NCBI RefSeq assembly: GCF_030295745.1
Contig: NZ_AP027291.1
Span: forward strand, 992,001-1,056,000
DNA from: Mycolicibacterium sp. TUM20985
GTDB taxonomy: Bacteria; Actinomycetota; Actinomycetes; Mycobacteriales; Mycobacteriaceae
Direction: 5' to 3'
Length of the DNA stretch: 64,000 bases
Notes under the pieces: generated by a model
The model's input: the letters and a program-made list of their open reading frames with translations, nothing else
What the model was told of the DNA's origin: nothing
Database searches by the model: none
Shown: positions 53,157-60,838 of the stretch, piece after piece
Layout: each line of letters begins with the position of its first letter
Numbering within the stretch: the stretch's first letter is position 1
Made by a program: the position numbers and the translations under genes

Positions 53157-54721
53157 GCGACGAAGGCAGGCGGGCGATTCGGCGCGCGTTGATCAGCGTG
53201 TACGACAAGACGGGACTCGCGGAGTTGGCGCGTGGCCTGCACGACGCCGGCGTCGCGATCGTCTCGACCGGCTCCACCGCGAAGACCATTGCGGCCAGCG
53301 GTGTTCCGGTCACACCGGTCGAGGACGTCACCGGTTTCCCCGAGGTGCTCGATGGCCGCGTGAAGACCCTGCATCCGCGGGTGCACGCCGGGCTGCTGGC
53401 CGACACCCGCAAGCCCGAACACCTCGCCGCGCTCGACGAGCTCGGCGTCGCCGCCTTCGAGCTGGTGGTCGTCAACCTCTACCCGTTCACCGAGACCGTC
53501 GAATCCGGTGCCAACGAGGACGAGTGCGTCGAGCAGATCGACATAGGCGGCCCGTCGATGGTGCGTGCGGCCGCGAAGAACCATCCCAGTGTGGCGGTGG
53601 TCGTCGAGCCCCTGGGGTATGACGGTGTGCTCGCCGCTGTCCGGGCCGGCGGGTTCACGCTGGCCCAGCGGAAGCGGTTGGCGTCCTTGGCCTTTCGCCA
53701 CACCGCCGAGTACGACGTCGCGGTCGCCAGCTGGATGGGTTCGACGCTGGCCCCCGAGTCCGACGCCGCCGGCCCCCCGGAGTGGTTCGGCGGGACCTGG
53801 AAGCGGGCGGCGGTGCTGCGCTACGGCGAGAACCCGCATCAGTCGGCGGCGCTCTACCGCGATGACTCGTCGTGGCCCGGCCTGGCGCAGGCGGAGCAGT
53901 TGCATGGCAAGGAGATGTCCTACAACAACTACACCGATGCCGACGCGGCCTGGCGCGCGGCGTTCGACTACGAGCAGACCTGCGTGGCGATCATCAAGCA
54001 CGCCAACCCCTGCGGCATCGCCGTGTCGTCGACATCGGTCGCCGACGCTCACCGCAAGGCACACGAGTGCGATCCGCTCAGTGCGTTCGGTGGCGTGATC
54101 GCCGCCAACACGACAGTCAGCGTGGAGATGGCGGAAACGGTCGCCGACATCTTCACCGAGGTCATCATCGCGCCGGCGTACGAACCGGGTGCAGTCGAGA
54201 TCCTGGCCCGCAAGAAGAACGTCCGCGTGCTGGTGGCATCCCAGCCGACGATCGGCGGCTCGGAGTTTCGTCAGGTCAGCGGAGGCCTGCTGGTGCAGCA
54301 GCGAGACGCGCTCGATGCGCCGGGTGACGACCCCGCCACCTGGACGCTCGCGACCGGGACACCCGCCGACCCCGACACCCTCGCCGACCTGGTCTTCGCC
54401 TGGCGCGCCTGCCGGGCGGTGAAGTCGAACGCCATCGTCGTCGCCAAGAACGGTGCGACTGTCGGCGTGGGAATGGGGCAGGTCAACCGGGTGGATGCCG
54501 CGCGGCTGGCCGTCGAGCGGGCCGGCGATCGCGTCCGTGGTGCCGTCGCGTCCTCGGATGCCTTCTTCCCGTTCCCCGACGGCCTCGAGGTGCTCACCGC
54601 CGCGGGTGTGAAGGCGATCGTCCATCCCGGCGGCTCGATGCGCGACGACGTCGTGACCCAGGCCGCCGAGGCCGCCGGCATCGCGCTGTACCTGACGGGG
54701 GCACGGCACTTCGCGCACTAG
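53153..54721 (+). CDS. purH: Bifunctional AICAR transformylase / IMP cyclohydrolase
   Basis: A 522-residue PurH. The N-terminal MGS-like cyclohydrolase domain has [29 protein letters not shown] and [16 protein letters not shown]; the transformylase domain has [24 protein letters not shown] (catalytic Lys-His) and the terminal TGARHFAH. It makes the last two steps to IMP. Starts in an ATGA overlap with purN. A two-stem palindrome follows 10 bp after the stop. Confidence 0.98.
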   Translation: MSDEGRRAIRRALISVYDKTGLAELARGLHDAGVAIVSTGSTAKTIAASGVPVTPVEDVTGFPEVLDGRVKTLHPRVHAGLLADTRKPEHLAALDELGVAAFELVVVNLYPFTETVESGANEDECVEQIDIGGPSMVRAAAKNHPSVAVVVEPLGYDGVLAAVRAGGFTLAQRKRLASLAFRHTAEYDVAVASWMGSTLAPESDAAGPPEWFGGTWKRAAVLRYGENPHQSAALYRDDSSWPGLAQAEQLHGKEMSYNNYTDADAAWRAAFDYEQTCVAIIKHANPCGIAVSSTSVADAHRKAHECDPLSAFGGVIAANTTVSVEMAETVADIFTEVIIAPAYEPGAVEILARKKNVRVLVASQPTIGGSEFRQVSGGLLVQQRDALDAPGDDPATWTLATGTPADPDTLADLVFAWRACRAVKSNAIVVAKNGATVGVGMGQVNRVDAARLAVERAGDRVRGAVASSDAFFPFPDGLEVLTAAGVKAIVHPGGSMRDDVVTQAAEAAGIALYLTGARHFAH

Positions 54722-54731
54722 CCCGTGCCCG

Positions 54732-54788
54732 CGAGTGGCCAGTTGTCGCACGCAAAGCGCCCGAAGACGTGCGATATGTGGCCACTCG
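54732..54788. repeat. Two-stem palindromic element after purH
   Basis: Outer stem CGAGTGGCCA (54732-54741)/TGGCCACTCG (54779-54788), a 4x4 internal loop, inner stem TCGCACG (54746-54752)/CGTGCGA (54768-54774), and a 15-nt loop. It resembles a palindrome family I remember from other mycobacterial genomes. It probably acts as the purH terminator. The rest of the 148-bp gap shows no gene. Confidence 0.7.
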
Positions 54789-54869
54789 GCGAGGGCCGTC
54801 ACGACGTCGTAATTTCGCTCTAAGCAGGTAGCCGCTGCCTCTCGCCGCCAACAGTCGTAGCGTGGAGTA

Positions 54870-56252
54870 GTGACATCACCTAACGATCTTCCCCGCACTC
54901 TCGGCGAGCTGCGCGCCTCCGGGCATCGCGAACGGGGCGTGAAGACCGAAATCCGGGAGAACCTGCTGACCGCGCTCGGCGAGGGCCGTGACGTGTGGAC
55001 CGGCATCCTGGGCTTCGAGGACACCGTCATCCCGCAGTTGGAGCGCGCGCTGATCGCCGAACACGACGTGGTGCTGCTCGGCGAGCGGGGTCAGGGCAAG
55101 ACCCGTCTGCTGCGATCGCTGACGAACCTGCTCGACGAGTGGACGCCCGTCATCGAGGGATCCGAACTCCACGAACACCCGTACACGCCGATAACCCCGG
55201 AGTCGATCCGTCGGGCGGCGTCCTCCGGCGACGACCTGCCCATCGGGTGGCTGCATCGCAGCGAGCGCTACACCGAGAAGCTGGCCACCCCCGACACCAG
55301 CGTCGCCGACCTGGTCGGCGACATCGACCCCATCAAGGTGGCCGAGGGCCGCAGCCTCGGCGATCCGGAGACCATCGCGTTCGGTCTGATCCCGCGGGCG
55401 CACCGCGGCATCGTCGCGATCAACGAGCTGCCCGACCTCGCCGAGCGCATCCAGGTGTCGATGCTCAACGTCATGGAGGAGCGCGACATCCAGGTCCGCG
55501 GCTACACCCTGCGGCTGCCGCTCGACGTTCTCGTCGTCGCCAGCGCCAACCCCGAGGACTACACCAACCGCGGTCGCATCATCACGCCGCTCAAGGACCG
55601 GTTCGGCGCCGAGATCCGGACGCACTATCCGCTGGCGCTCGAGGCGGAGGTCGGGGTCATCAAGCAGGAGTCCCACCTCCCCGCGGCGGTGCCGGACTAC
55701 CTGCTGCAGATCCTGGCCCGCTTCGCCCGCGCGCTTCGTGAGTCGCAGTCGGTCGACCAGCGCTCCGGGGTGTCGGCGCGGTTTGCGATCGCGGCGGCCG
55801 AGACGGTCGCCGCCGCTGCCACCCACCGCTCGGCGATCCTCGGCGAGCAGGATCCCGTCGCGCGGGTGGTCGATCTGGGCACCATCATCGACGTGCTGCG
55901 CGGCAAACTGGAGTTCGAGTCCGGCGAGGAGGGGCGTGAGCAGGCGGTGCTCGAACACCTGCTGCGGCGGGCGACGGCCGACACGGCGCAACGGCTGCTC
56001 GGCGGACTGGACGTGGGTCCGTTGGTCACCGCGGTCGAGCAGGGCGCCCCGGTCACGACGGGTGAGCGCGTGTCGGCCAAGGACGTCCTGGCCGCGCTGC
56101 CGGACCTGCCGGTCGTCGACGCCGTCGCCGAACGCCTCGGCGCGCAGTCCGACGGTGAACGTGCCGCAGCCCTGGAGTTAGCGCTCGAGGCGCTGTATCT
56201 GGCGAAGCGCATCGACAAGGTCTCCGGCGAGGGTGAAACCATCTATGGCTAG
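54870..56252 (+). CDS. MoxR/magnesium-chelatase-type AAA ATPase (Rv0958-like)
   Basis: A 460-residue AAA+ protein: Walker A GERGQGKT near 72-79, VAINELPDLAERIQVSMLNVME near 180-201 (Walker B and pre-sensor insert), VVASANPEDYTNRG near 222-235 (sensor 1) and a long helical C-terminus. It resembles MoxR/ChlI ATPases that remodel or load metals into partners carrying VWA domains, and its partner is the next gene. GTG start with GGAG upstream. The two genes overlap by 8 nt. Confidence 0.9.
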   Translation: MTSPNDLPRTLGELRASGHRERGVKTEIRENLLTALGEGRDVWTGILGFEDTVIPQLERALIAEHDVVLLGERGQGKTRLLRSLTNLLDEWTPVIEGSELHEHPYTPITPESIRRAASSGDDLPIGWLHRSERYTEKLATPDTSVADLVGDIDPIKVAEGRSLGDPETIAFGLIPRAHRGIVAINELPDLAERIQVSMLNVMEERDIQVRGYTLRLPLDVLVVASANPEDYTNRGRIITPLKDRFGAEIRTHYPLALEAEVGVIKQESHLPAAVPDYLLQILARFARALRESQSVDQRSGVSARFAIAAAETVAAAATHRSAILGEQDPVARVVDLGTIIDVLRGKLEFESGEEGREQAVLEHLLRRATADTAQRLLGGLDVGPLVTAVEQGAPVTTGERVSAKDVLAALPDLPVVDAVAERLGAQSDGERAAALELALEALYLAKRIDKVSGEGETIYG

Positions 56253-58221
56253 AAACACGTCGCGCTACTCGCGATACACGGGCGGGCCCGACCCGCTCGC
56301 GCCGCCGGTCGACCTGCGCGACGCGCTCGCGCAGATCGGGCAGGACGTCATGGAGGGCAGCTCACCGCGACGTGCGCTCTCCGAGCTGATGCGCCGCGGT
56401 ACCGAGAACATGCGCGGCGCCGACCGGCTGGCCGCCGAGGCCAATCGCAAGCGACGAGAACTGTTGGAGCGCAACAATCTCGACGGCACGCTGCAGGAGA
56501 TCAAGAAGCTGCTCGACGAGGCGGTGCTGGCCGAACGCAAAGAGCTCGCCCGCGCGCTCGATGATGACGCCCGCTTCAACGAGCTGCAACTCGAGGCCTT
56601 GCCGCCGTCACCCGCGAAGGCCGTTCAGGAACTGTCTGAGTACGACTGGCGCAGCGACGAGGCGCGGCAGAAGTACGAGCAGATCAAGGACCTCATGGGT
56701 CGCGAGATGCTCGACCAGCGTTTCGCGGGTATGAAGGAGGCCCTCGAGAACGCCACCGACGAGGATCGGAAGCGCGTCAACGACATGCTCGACGACCTGA
56801 ACGAGTTGCTCGACAAGCACGCCGGTGGGCAGGACACGCCCGAAGACTTTCAAGACTTCATGGACAAGCACGGCGAGTTCTTTCCGGAGAATCCGAAGAA
56901 CATCGACGAGCTTCTCGATTCGCTGGCCAAGCGCGCGGCCGCCGCACAACGGTTCCGAAACAGCCTGTCCGCCGACCAGCGTGCCGAACTGGATGCGTTG
57001 TCGCAGCAGGCCTTTGGCTCACCGTCGCTGACCAATGCCCTGAACAAACTGGACCAGCACCTGCAGAACGCCAGGCCCGGCGAGGACTGGGACGGCTCCG
57101 AGCGGTTCAACGGTGACAACCCGATGGGCATGGGGGAGGGCGCGCAGGCGCTCGCCGACATCGGGGAGCTCGAGCAGCTCGCCGAGCAGCTGAGCCAGAG
57201 CTACGCCGGCGCCCAGATGGACGACGTCGATCTCGACATGCTGGCCCGCCAGCTCGGCGATCAGGCTGCGGTCGACGCCCGCACGCTGTCCGAACTCGAA
57301 CGCGCGCTGATGAATCAGGGATTCCTCGATCGTGACGCCGACGGTCAGTGGCGACTGTCACCCAAGGCCATGCGGCAACTGGGCCAAATGATCCTTCGCG
57401 ATGTGGCGCAACAGCTTTCGGGCCGCCACGGTGAACGCGACACCCGTCGCGCCGGTGCGGCCGGTGAACTGACGGGTGCCACCAGGCCGTGGCAGTTCGG
57501 CGATACCGAGCCGTGGAACGTCACGCGCACGTTGACCAATGCGGTACTGCGCCAAGCCGGTACGGGCGTCGCGGAGCTGCCGATGCGGATCACCGTCGAC
57601 GACGTCGAGATCTCCGAGACCGAGCAGCGAACCCAGTCCGTGGTGGCGCTGCTGGTCGATACGTCGTTCTCGATGGTGATGGAGAACCGCTGGCTGCCCA
57701 TGAAGCGCACCGCGCTGGCGTTGCACCAGCTCATCAGCACGCGGTTCCGCTCCGACGATCTGCAGATCATCGCGTTCGGCCGGTACGCGCGCACGGTCAG
57801 CGCCGCCGAGCTGACCGGGCTGGAGGGTGTGTACGAGCAGGGCACCAACCTGCACCACGCGTTGGCGCTGGCATCGCGGCACCTGCGTCGGCACCCCAAT
57901 GCGCAACCGGTGGTCCTCGTCGTCACCGACGGTGAGCCGACGGCCCACCTAGAGGACTACGGGCGTGACGAGGGCGGTACTTCCGTGTTCTTCGATTACC
58001 CGCCGCACCCGCGCACCATCGCCCACACGGTTAAGGGTTTCGACGAGATCGCCCGCCTTGGGGCGCAGGTGACGATCTTCCGGCTCGGCAGTGATCCGGG
58101 TCTGGCGCGCTTCATCGATCAGGTGGCGCGACGGGTGGAGGGACGGGTCGTCGTGCCCGACCTCGACGGGTTGGGGGCCGCCGTCGTTGGCGACTACCTA
58201 CGCTCGCGTCGCAGGCGTTAG
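56245..58221 (+). CDS. VWA-domain partner protein of the AAA ATPase (Rv0959-like)
   Basis: A 658-residue protein. The first 430 residues are helical and charged, with coiled-coil-like stretches (EDRKRVNDMLDDLNELLDKH); the C-terminal 200 residues are a von Willebrand A domain with the MIDAS motif VALLVDTSFSM near 468-478 and TDGEPT near 562-567. MoxR+VWA pairs (RavA/ViaA, CbbQ/CbbO) act as chaperones or metal inserters. Client unknown. ATG 56245 lies inside the end of the ATPase gene. Ends in a 4-nt overlap with the convergent DUF1707 gene. Confidence 0.9.
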   Translation: MARNTSRYSRYTGGPDPLAPPVDLRDALAQIGQDVMEGSSPRRALSELMRRGTENMRGADRLAAEANRKRRELLERNNLDGTLQEIKKLLDEAVLAERKELARALDDDARFNELQLEALPPSPAKAVQELSEYDWRSDEARQKYEQIKDLMGREMLDQRFAGMKEALENATDEDRKRVNDMLDDLNELLDKHAGGQDTPEDFQDFMDKHGEFFPENPKNIDELLDSLAKRAAAAQRFRNSLSADQRAELDALSQQAFGSPSLTNALNKLDQHLQNARPGEDWDGSERFNGDNPMGMGEGAQALADIGELEQLAEQLSQSYAGAQMDDVDLDMLARQLGDQAAVDARTLSELERALMNQGFLDRDADGQWRLSPKAMRQLGQMILRDVAQQLSGRHGERDTRRAGAAGELTGATRPWQFGDTEPWNVTRTLTNAVLRQAGTGVAELPMRITVDDVEISETEQRTQSVVALLVDTSFSMVMENRWLPMKRTALALHQLISTRFRSDDLQIIAFGRYARTVSAAELTGLEGVYEQGTNLHHALALASRHLRRHPNAQPVVLVVTDGEPTAHLEDYGRDEGGTSVFFDYPPHPRTIAHTVKGFDEIARLGAQVTIFRLGSDPGLARFIDQVARRVEGRVVVPDLDGLGAAVVGDYLRSRRRR

Positions 58222-58805
58222 TCCTCCGGCGGGGCCTTGCGCTTCTTGCGGCGCACGCCGACGCTGCCCCAGAGCGAGAACCCGCGGATCGTGATGTGCG
58301 GCGCGCCGGGGGAGCCCTCTTCGCCGACGTGGTCGAAGGAGCCCATGACGCCGATGCCGTGGACGTCGACGTTCACCTCCGGCGGCAGCAGGATGGTCTG
58401 GCCGCCGAAGATCGAGTACGAGTGAATCTCGACGTCGGTCGCCGTGAAATCGGCGTAGCGGAGATCGATCACACCGCCGCCGAAGACCGCCACCGACGTC
58501 AGTCGCTTCGGCACGTTCCAGCGGCCGCGTCGCTCGAAACCGCTCATGATGGCCAGCAGGAGGGTCGACGGCGCGGGGACCCCGGGGCCGATCACGGGTG
58601 CCGTGGTGGCTATCCCGGGGAGGTCGGCACTGAGCCGATCCAGCTCGTCGATCGTCTGAGCGGCGTACGCCTTCTTGAGGCGCTCCTCGTACTCATCGAT
58701 GTCGAGACGACCCTGGGCGGCGGCATCAGTCAGCAACTGCGCCACCGCAATGCGATCGGTGTCGGCAGCTCGCATCGATCCGGATCGCGACGCTCCATTG
58801 CTCAT
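58218..58805 (-). CDS. DUF1707 / LiaF-like C-terminal domain protein (Rv0966c-like)
   Basis: A 195-residue protein. Residues 10-60 form the DUF1707 module (MRAADTDRIAVAQLLTDAAA, DEYEERLKKAYAAQTIDEL), and 110-180 resemble the beta-helical cell-wall-stress (LiaF/DUF2154) domain with repeated SIFGGQTILLPPEV and SFDHVG. A basic tail RRKKRK follows. ATG 58805 chosen; Met at 58775 is possible. In Mtb several genes (Rv0960-Rv0965c) separate this from the VWA gene; here they overlap. Confidence 0.85.
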   Translation of the reverse strand: MSNGASRSGSMRAADTDRIAVAQLLTDAAAQGRLDIDEYEERLKKAYAAQTIDELDRLSADLPGIATTAPVIGPGVPAPSTLLLAIMSGFERRGRWNVPKRLTSVAVFGGGVIDLRYADFTATDVEIHSYSIFGGQTILLPPEVNVDVHGIGVMGSFDHVGEEGSPGAPHITIRGFSLWGSVGVRRKKRKAPPED

Positions 58806-58857
58806 TGCCGTCGAGCCTACGGCGAACGCCCAGACATGCAAGGTGCTTACCAAGAAG

Positions 58858-59643
58858 TCATAAAAGGGTCCTCGCGCCGCCTTCGGTCACCCATCGCGGC
58901 GGGCGCTTCTCCAGGAAGGCCGTCATCCCCTCCCGGGCCTCGTCGGAGACGAACAACTGGGCCGACTGCATCGTCAGCGCCTCGGCGTCGGCGTCGAACC
59001 TCGCCAGCACCGCCGCCGTCGTCAGCGCTTTCGACGCGGCCAGACCCTGCGGTGAACCCTTCGCGATCTCGGTCACCAGCGAGGCCACGGTCGCGTCCAA
59101 GTCGTCGGCCGCGGTGGTGATCAGCCCGATGGTCTGGGCCTCCACGGCGCCGAACTTCTCGCCGGTGACGAAGTAGCGCCCCGCCGCGCGGGCCGACATC
59201 TTGGGCAACAGCGTCAACGAGATGATCGACGGCGCCACCCCGATGCGCGCCTCGGTGAGCGCGAAGGTGCTCGACGGACCCGCGACGACGATGTCGCAGG
59301 CGCCGATCAGACCGAGGCCGCCTGCCCGCACGTGACCGTCCACAGCCCCGATGACGGGCATCGGTGAGGCGACGATGGCGCGTAGCAGCCCGGTCATCTC
59401 GCGAGCCCTGTCCAACGCCAGCTGGCCGGGGTCGCCGCCCGCTGCCTCGCTCAAGTCGGCGCCCGCGCAGAAGGTGCCGCCGCTGTGGCCGAGCACCACG
59501 CATCGCACGTGGGGATCGGCCTGTGCAGCGGCGAGGCCGTCGTGCAGCTGTCGCACCAGCGCCGTCGACAGCGCATTGCGATTGTGCGGTGAGTCCAGCG
59601 TCAGGCGGGCGACCGCGCCGTCGACCGCGTAGGTGACGAGCAT
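58858..59643 (-). CDS. echA7: Enoyl-CoA hydratase/isomerase family protein
   Basis: A 261-residue crotonase: GTFCAGADLSEAA near 56-68 (oxyanion hole) and DGHVRAGGLGLIGACDIVVA near 102-121, with the second Glu region FALTEARIGVAPSI near 127-140. The catalytic Glu of classic hydratases, usually in the GGG.E stretch, is not evident (RAGGLGL), so it may be an isomerase or lyase variant. Last gene of the accD2-accA2-fadE12 operon, 37 bp behind it. The symbol is by position (Rv0971c). Confidence 0.88.
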   Translation of the reverse strand: MLVTYAVDGAVARLTLDSPHNRNALSTALVRQLHDGLAAAQADPHVRCVVLGHSGGTFCAGADLSEAAGGDPGQLALDRAREMTGLLRAIVASPMPVIGAVDGHVRAGGLGLIGACDIVVAGPSSTFALTEARIGVAPSIISLTLLPKMSARAAGRYFVTGEKFGAVEAQTIGLITTAADDLDATVASLVTEIAKGSPQGLAASKALTTAAVLARFDADAEALTMQSAQLFVSDEAREGMTAFLEKRPPRWVTEGGARTLL

Positions 59644-59650
59644 CAGTACC

Positions 59651-59678
59651 TCCCCTTGTCGCTTCGCTCCTGCCCGCC
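59651..59678 (-). repeat. Start-proximal GC-rich repeat (copy 2)
   Basis: On the minus strand GGCGGGCAGGAGCGAAGCGA begins this element, one base different from the 14795-14821 copy; it ends in AAGGGGA and GG, giving the Shine-Dalgarno sequence 7 nt before the enoyl-CoA hydratase ATG. Confidence 0.6.
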
Positions 59679-59680
59679 GA

Positions 59681-60838
59681 TCAGTACGACCGGGGCAGGC
59701 CCAGCGACGTCTGCGCGATGAAGTTCAGGATCATCTCGCGGCTGACCGGAGCGATGCGCGCCAGCCGCGACGCCGTGAGCACCGACGCGATGCCGTACTC
59801 CTTGGTCAGCCCATTGCCGCCGAGGGACTGCACGGCCTGGTCCACGGCACGCACCGAGGCTTCGCCCGCCGCATACTTGGCCATGTTCGCTGCCTCGGCG
59901 GCACCGAAGTCGTCACCGGCGTCGTAGAGGGTGGCGGCCTTCTGCATCATCAGCTTGGCCAGTTCGATCTCGATGTAGTTCTGCGCCAGCGGGTGCGAGA
60001 TGCCCTGGTGCGCGCCGATCGGGGTCTTCCACACCTGGCGGGTCTTGACGTAGTCCGCGGCCTTATTTAGCGCGAAGCGACCCATCCCGACCGCGCTCGC
60101 GGCGCCCATGATGCGCTCGGGGTTGAGGCCGGCGAAGAGCTGCGCGATCGCGGCGTCCTCCGCGCCGACCAGGGCGTCGGCGGGCAGGCGCACCTCGTCG
60201 AAGAACAGCTGAAACTGGTTCTCCGGGCTGACGATCTCCATGTCGATCTTCGTCCACGACATGCCGGGCGTGTCGGTCGGGACGATGAACAGCGCGGGCT
60301 TGAGGTTGCCCGTCTTGGCTTCGGCCATCCGACTCACGACGAGCACCGCCTGCGCCTGATCGACACCGGAGATGTACACCTTCTGCCCCGACAGGATCCA
60401 GTCGTCACCGTCGCGGCGGGCCGTGGTGGTGATCCGGTGCGAGTTCGAGCCGGCGTCGGGTTCGGTAATGGCGAAGGCCATCGTGATCGATCCGTCGGCG
60501 ATACCGGGAATCCAGCGCTTCTTCTGCGCTGGCGTGCCGAACTTGCCGATGATGGTGCCGTTGATGGCGGGGGACACGACCATCATCAACAGCGCGCAGC
60601 CGTTCGCCGACATCTCCTCCATGACCAGTGCCAGCTCGTACATGCCCGCACCGCCGCCGCCGTACTCCTCGGGAAGGTTCACCCCGATGAAGCCGAGTTT
60701 GCCTGCTTCGCTCCATAATTCGGTGGTGTGCCCACCGGACCGGGCCTTCTCCAGGTAGTAGTCCGGTCCATAGCTGGCGGCCATGGCCGCGACGGCCTTG
60801 CGCAGTTCCTGCTGCTCGTCGGTCTCGATGAAGCTCAT
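59681..60838 (-). CDS. fadE12: Acyl-CoA dehydrogenase
   Basis: A 385-residue acyl-CoA dehydrogenase: GFIGVNLPEEYGGGGAGM near 48-65, MAFAITEPDAGSNSHRI near 121-137 (FAD-binding), QSLGGNGLTKEY near 342-353 and catalytic Glu probably in that C-terminal helix. It desaturates an acyl-CoA, passing electrons to ETF. Of two tandem ATGs the second (60838) is 5 nt from GAAGGAG and overlaps the accA2 stop (TGATG), so it is chosen. Position matches Rv0972c. Confidence 0.92.
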   Translation of the reverse strand: MSFIETDEQQELRKAVAAMAASYGPDYYLEKARSGGHTTELWSEAGKLGFIGVNLPEEYGGGGAGMYELALVMEEMSANGCALLMMVVSPAINGTIIGKFGTPAQKKRWIPGIADGSITMAFAITEPDAGSNSHRITTTARRDGDDWILSGQKVYISGVDQAQAVLVVSRMAEAKTGNLKPALFIVPTDTPGMSWTKIDMEIVSPENQFQLFFDEVRLPADALVGAEDAAIAQLFAGLNPERIMGAASAVGMGRFALNKAADYVKTRQVWKTPIGAHQGISHPLAQNYIEIELAKLMMQKAATLYDAGDDFGAAEAANMAKYAAGEASVRAVDQAVQSLGGNGLTKEYGIASVLTASRLARIAPVSREMILNFIAQTSLGLPRSY

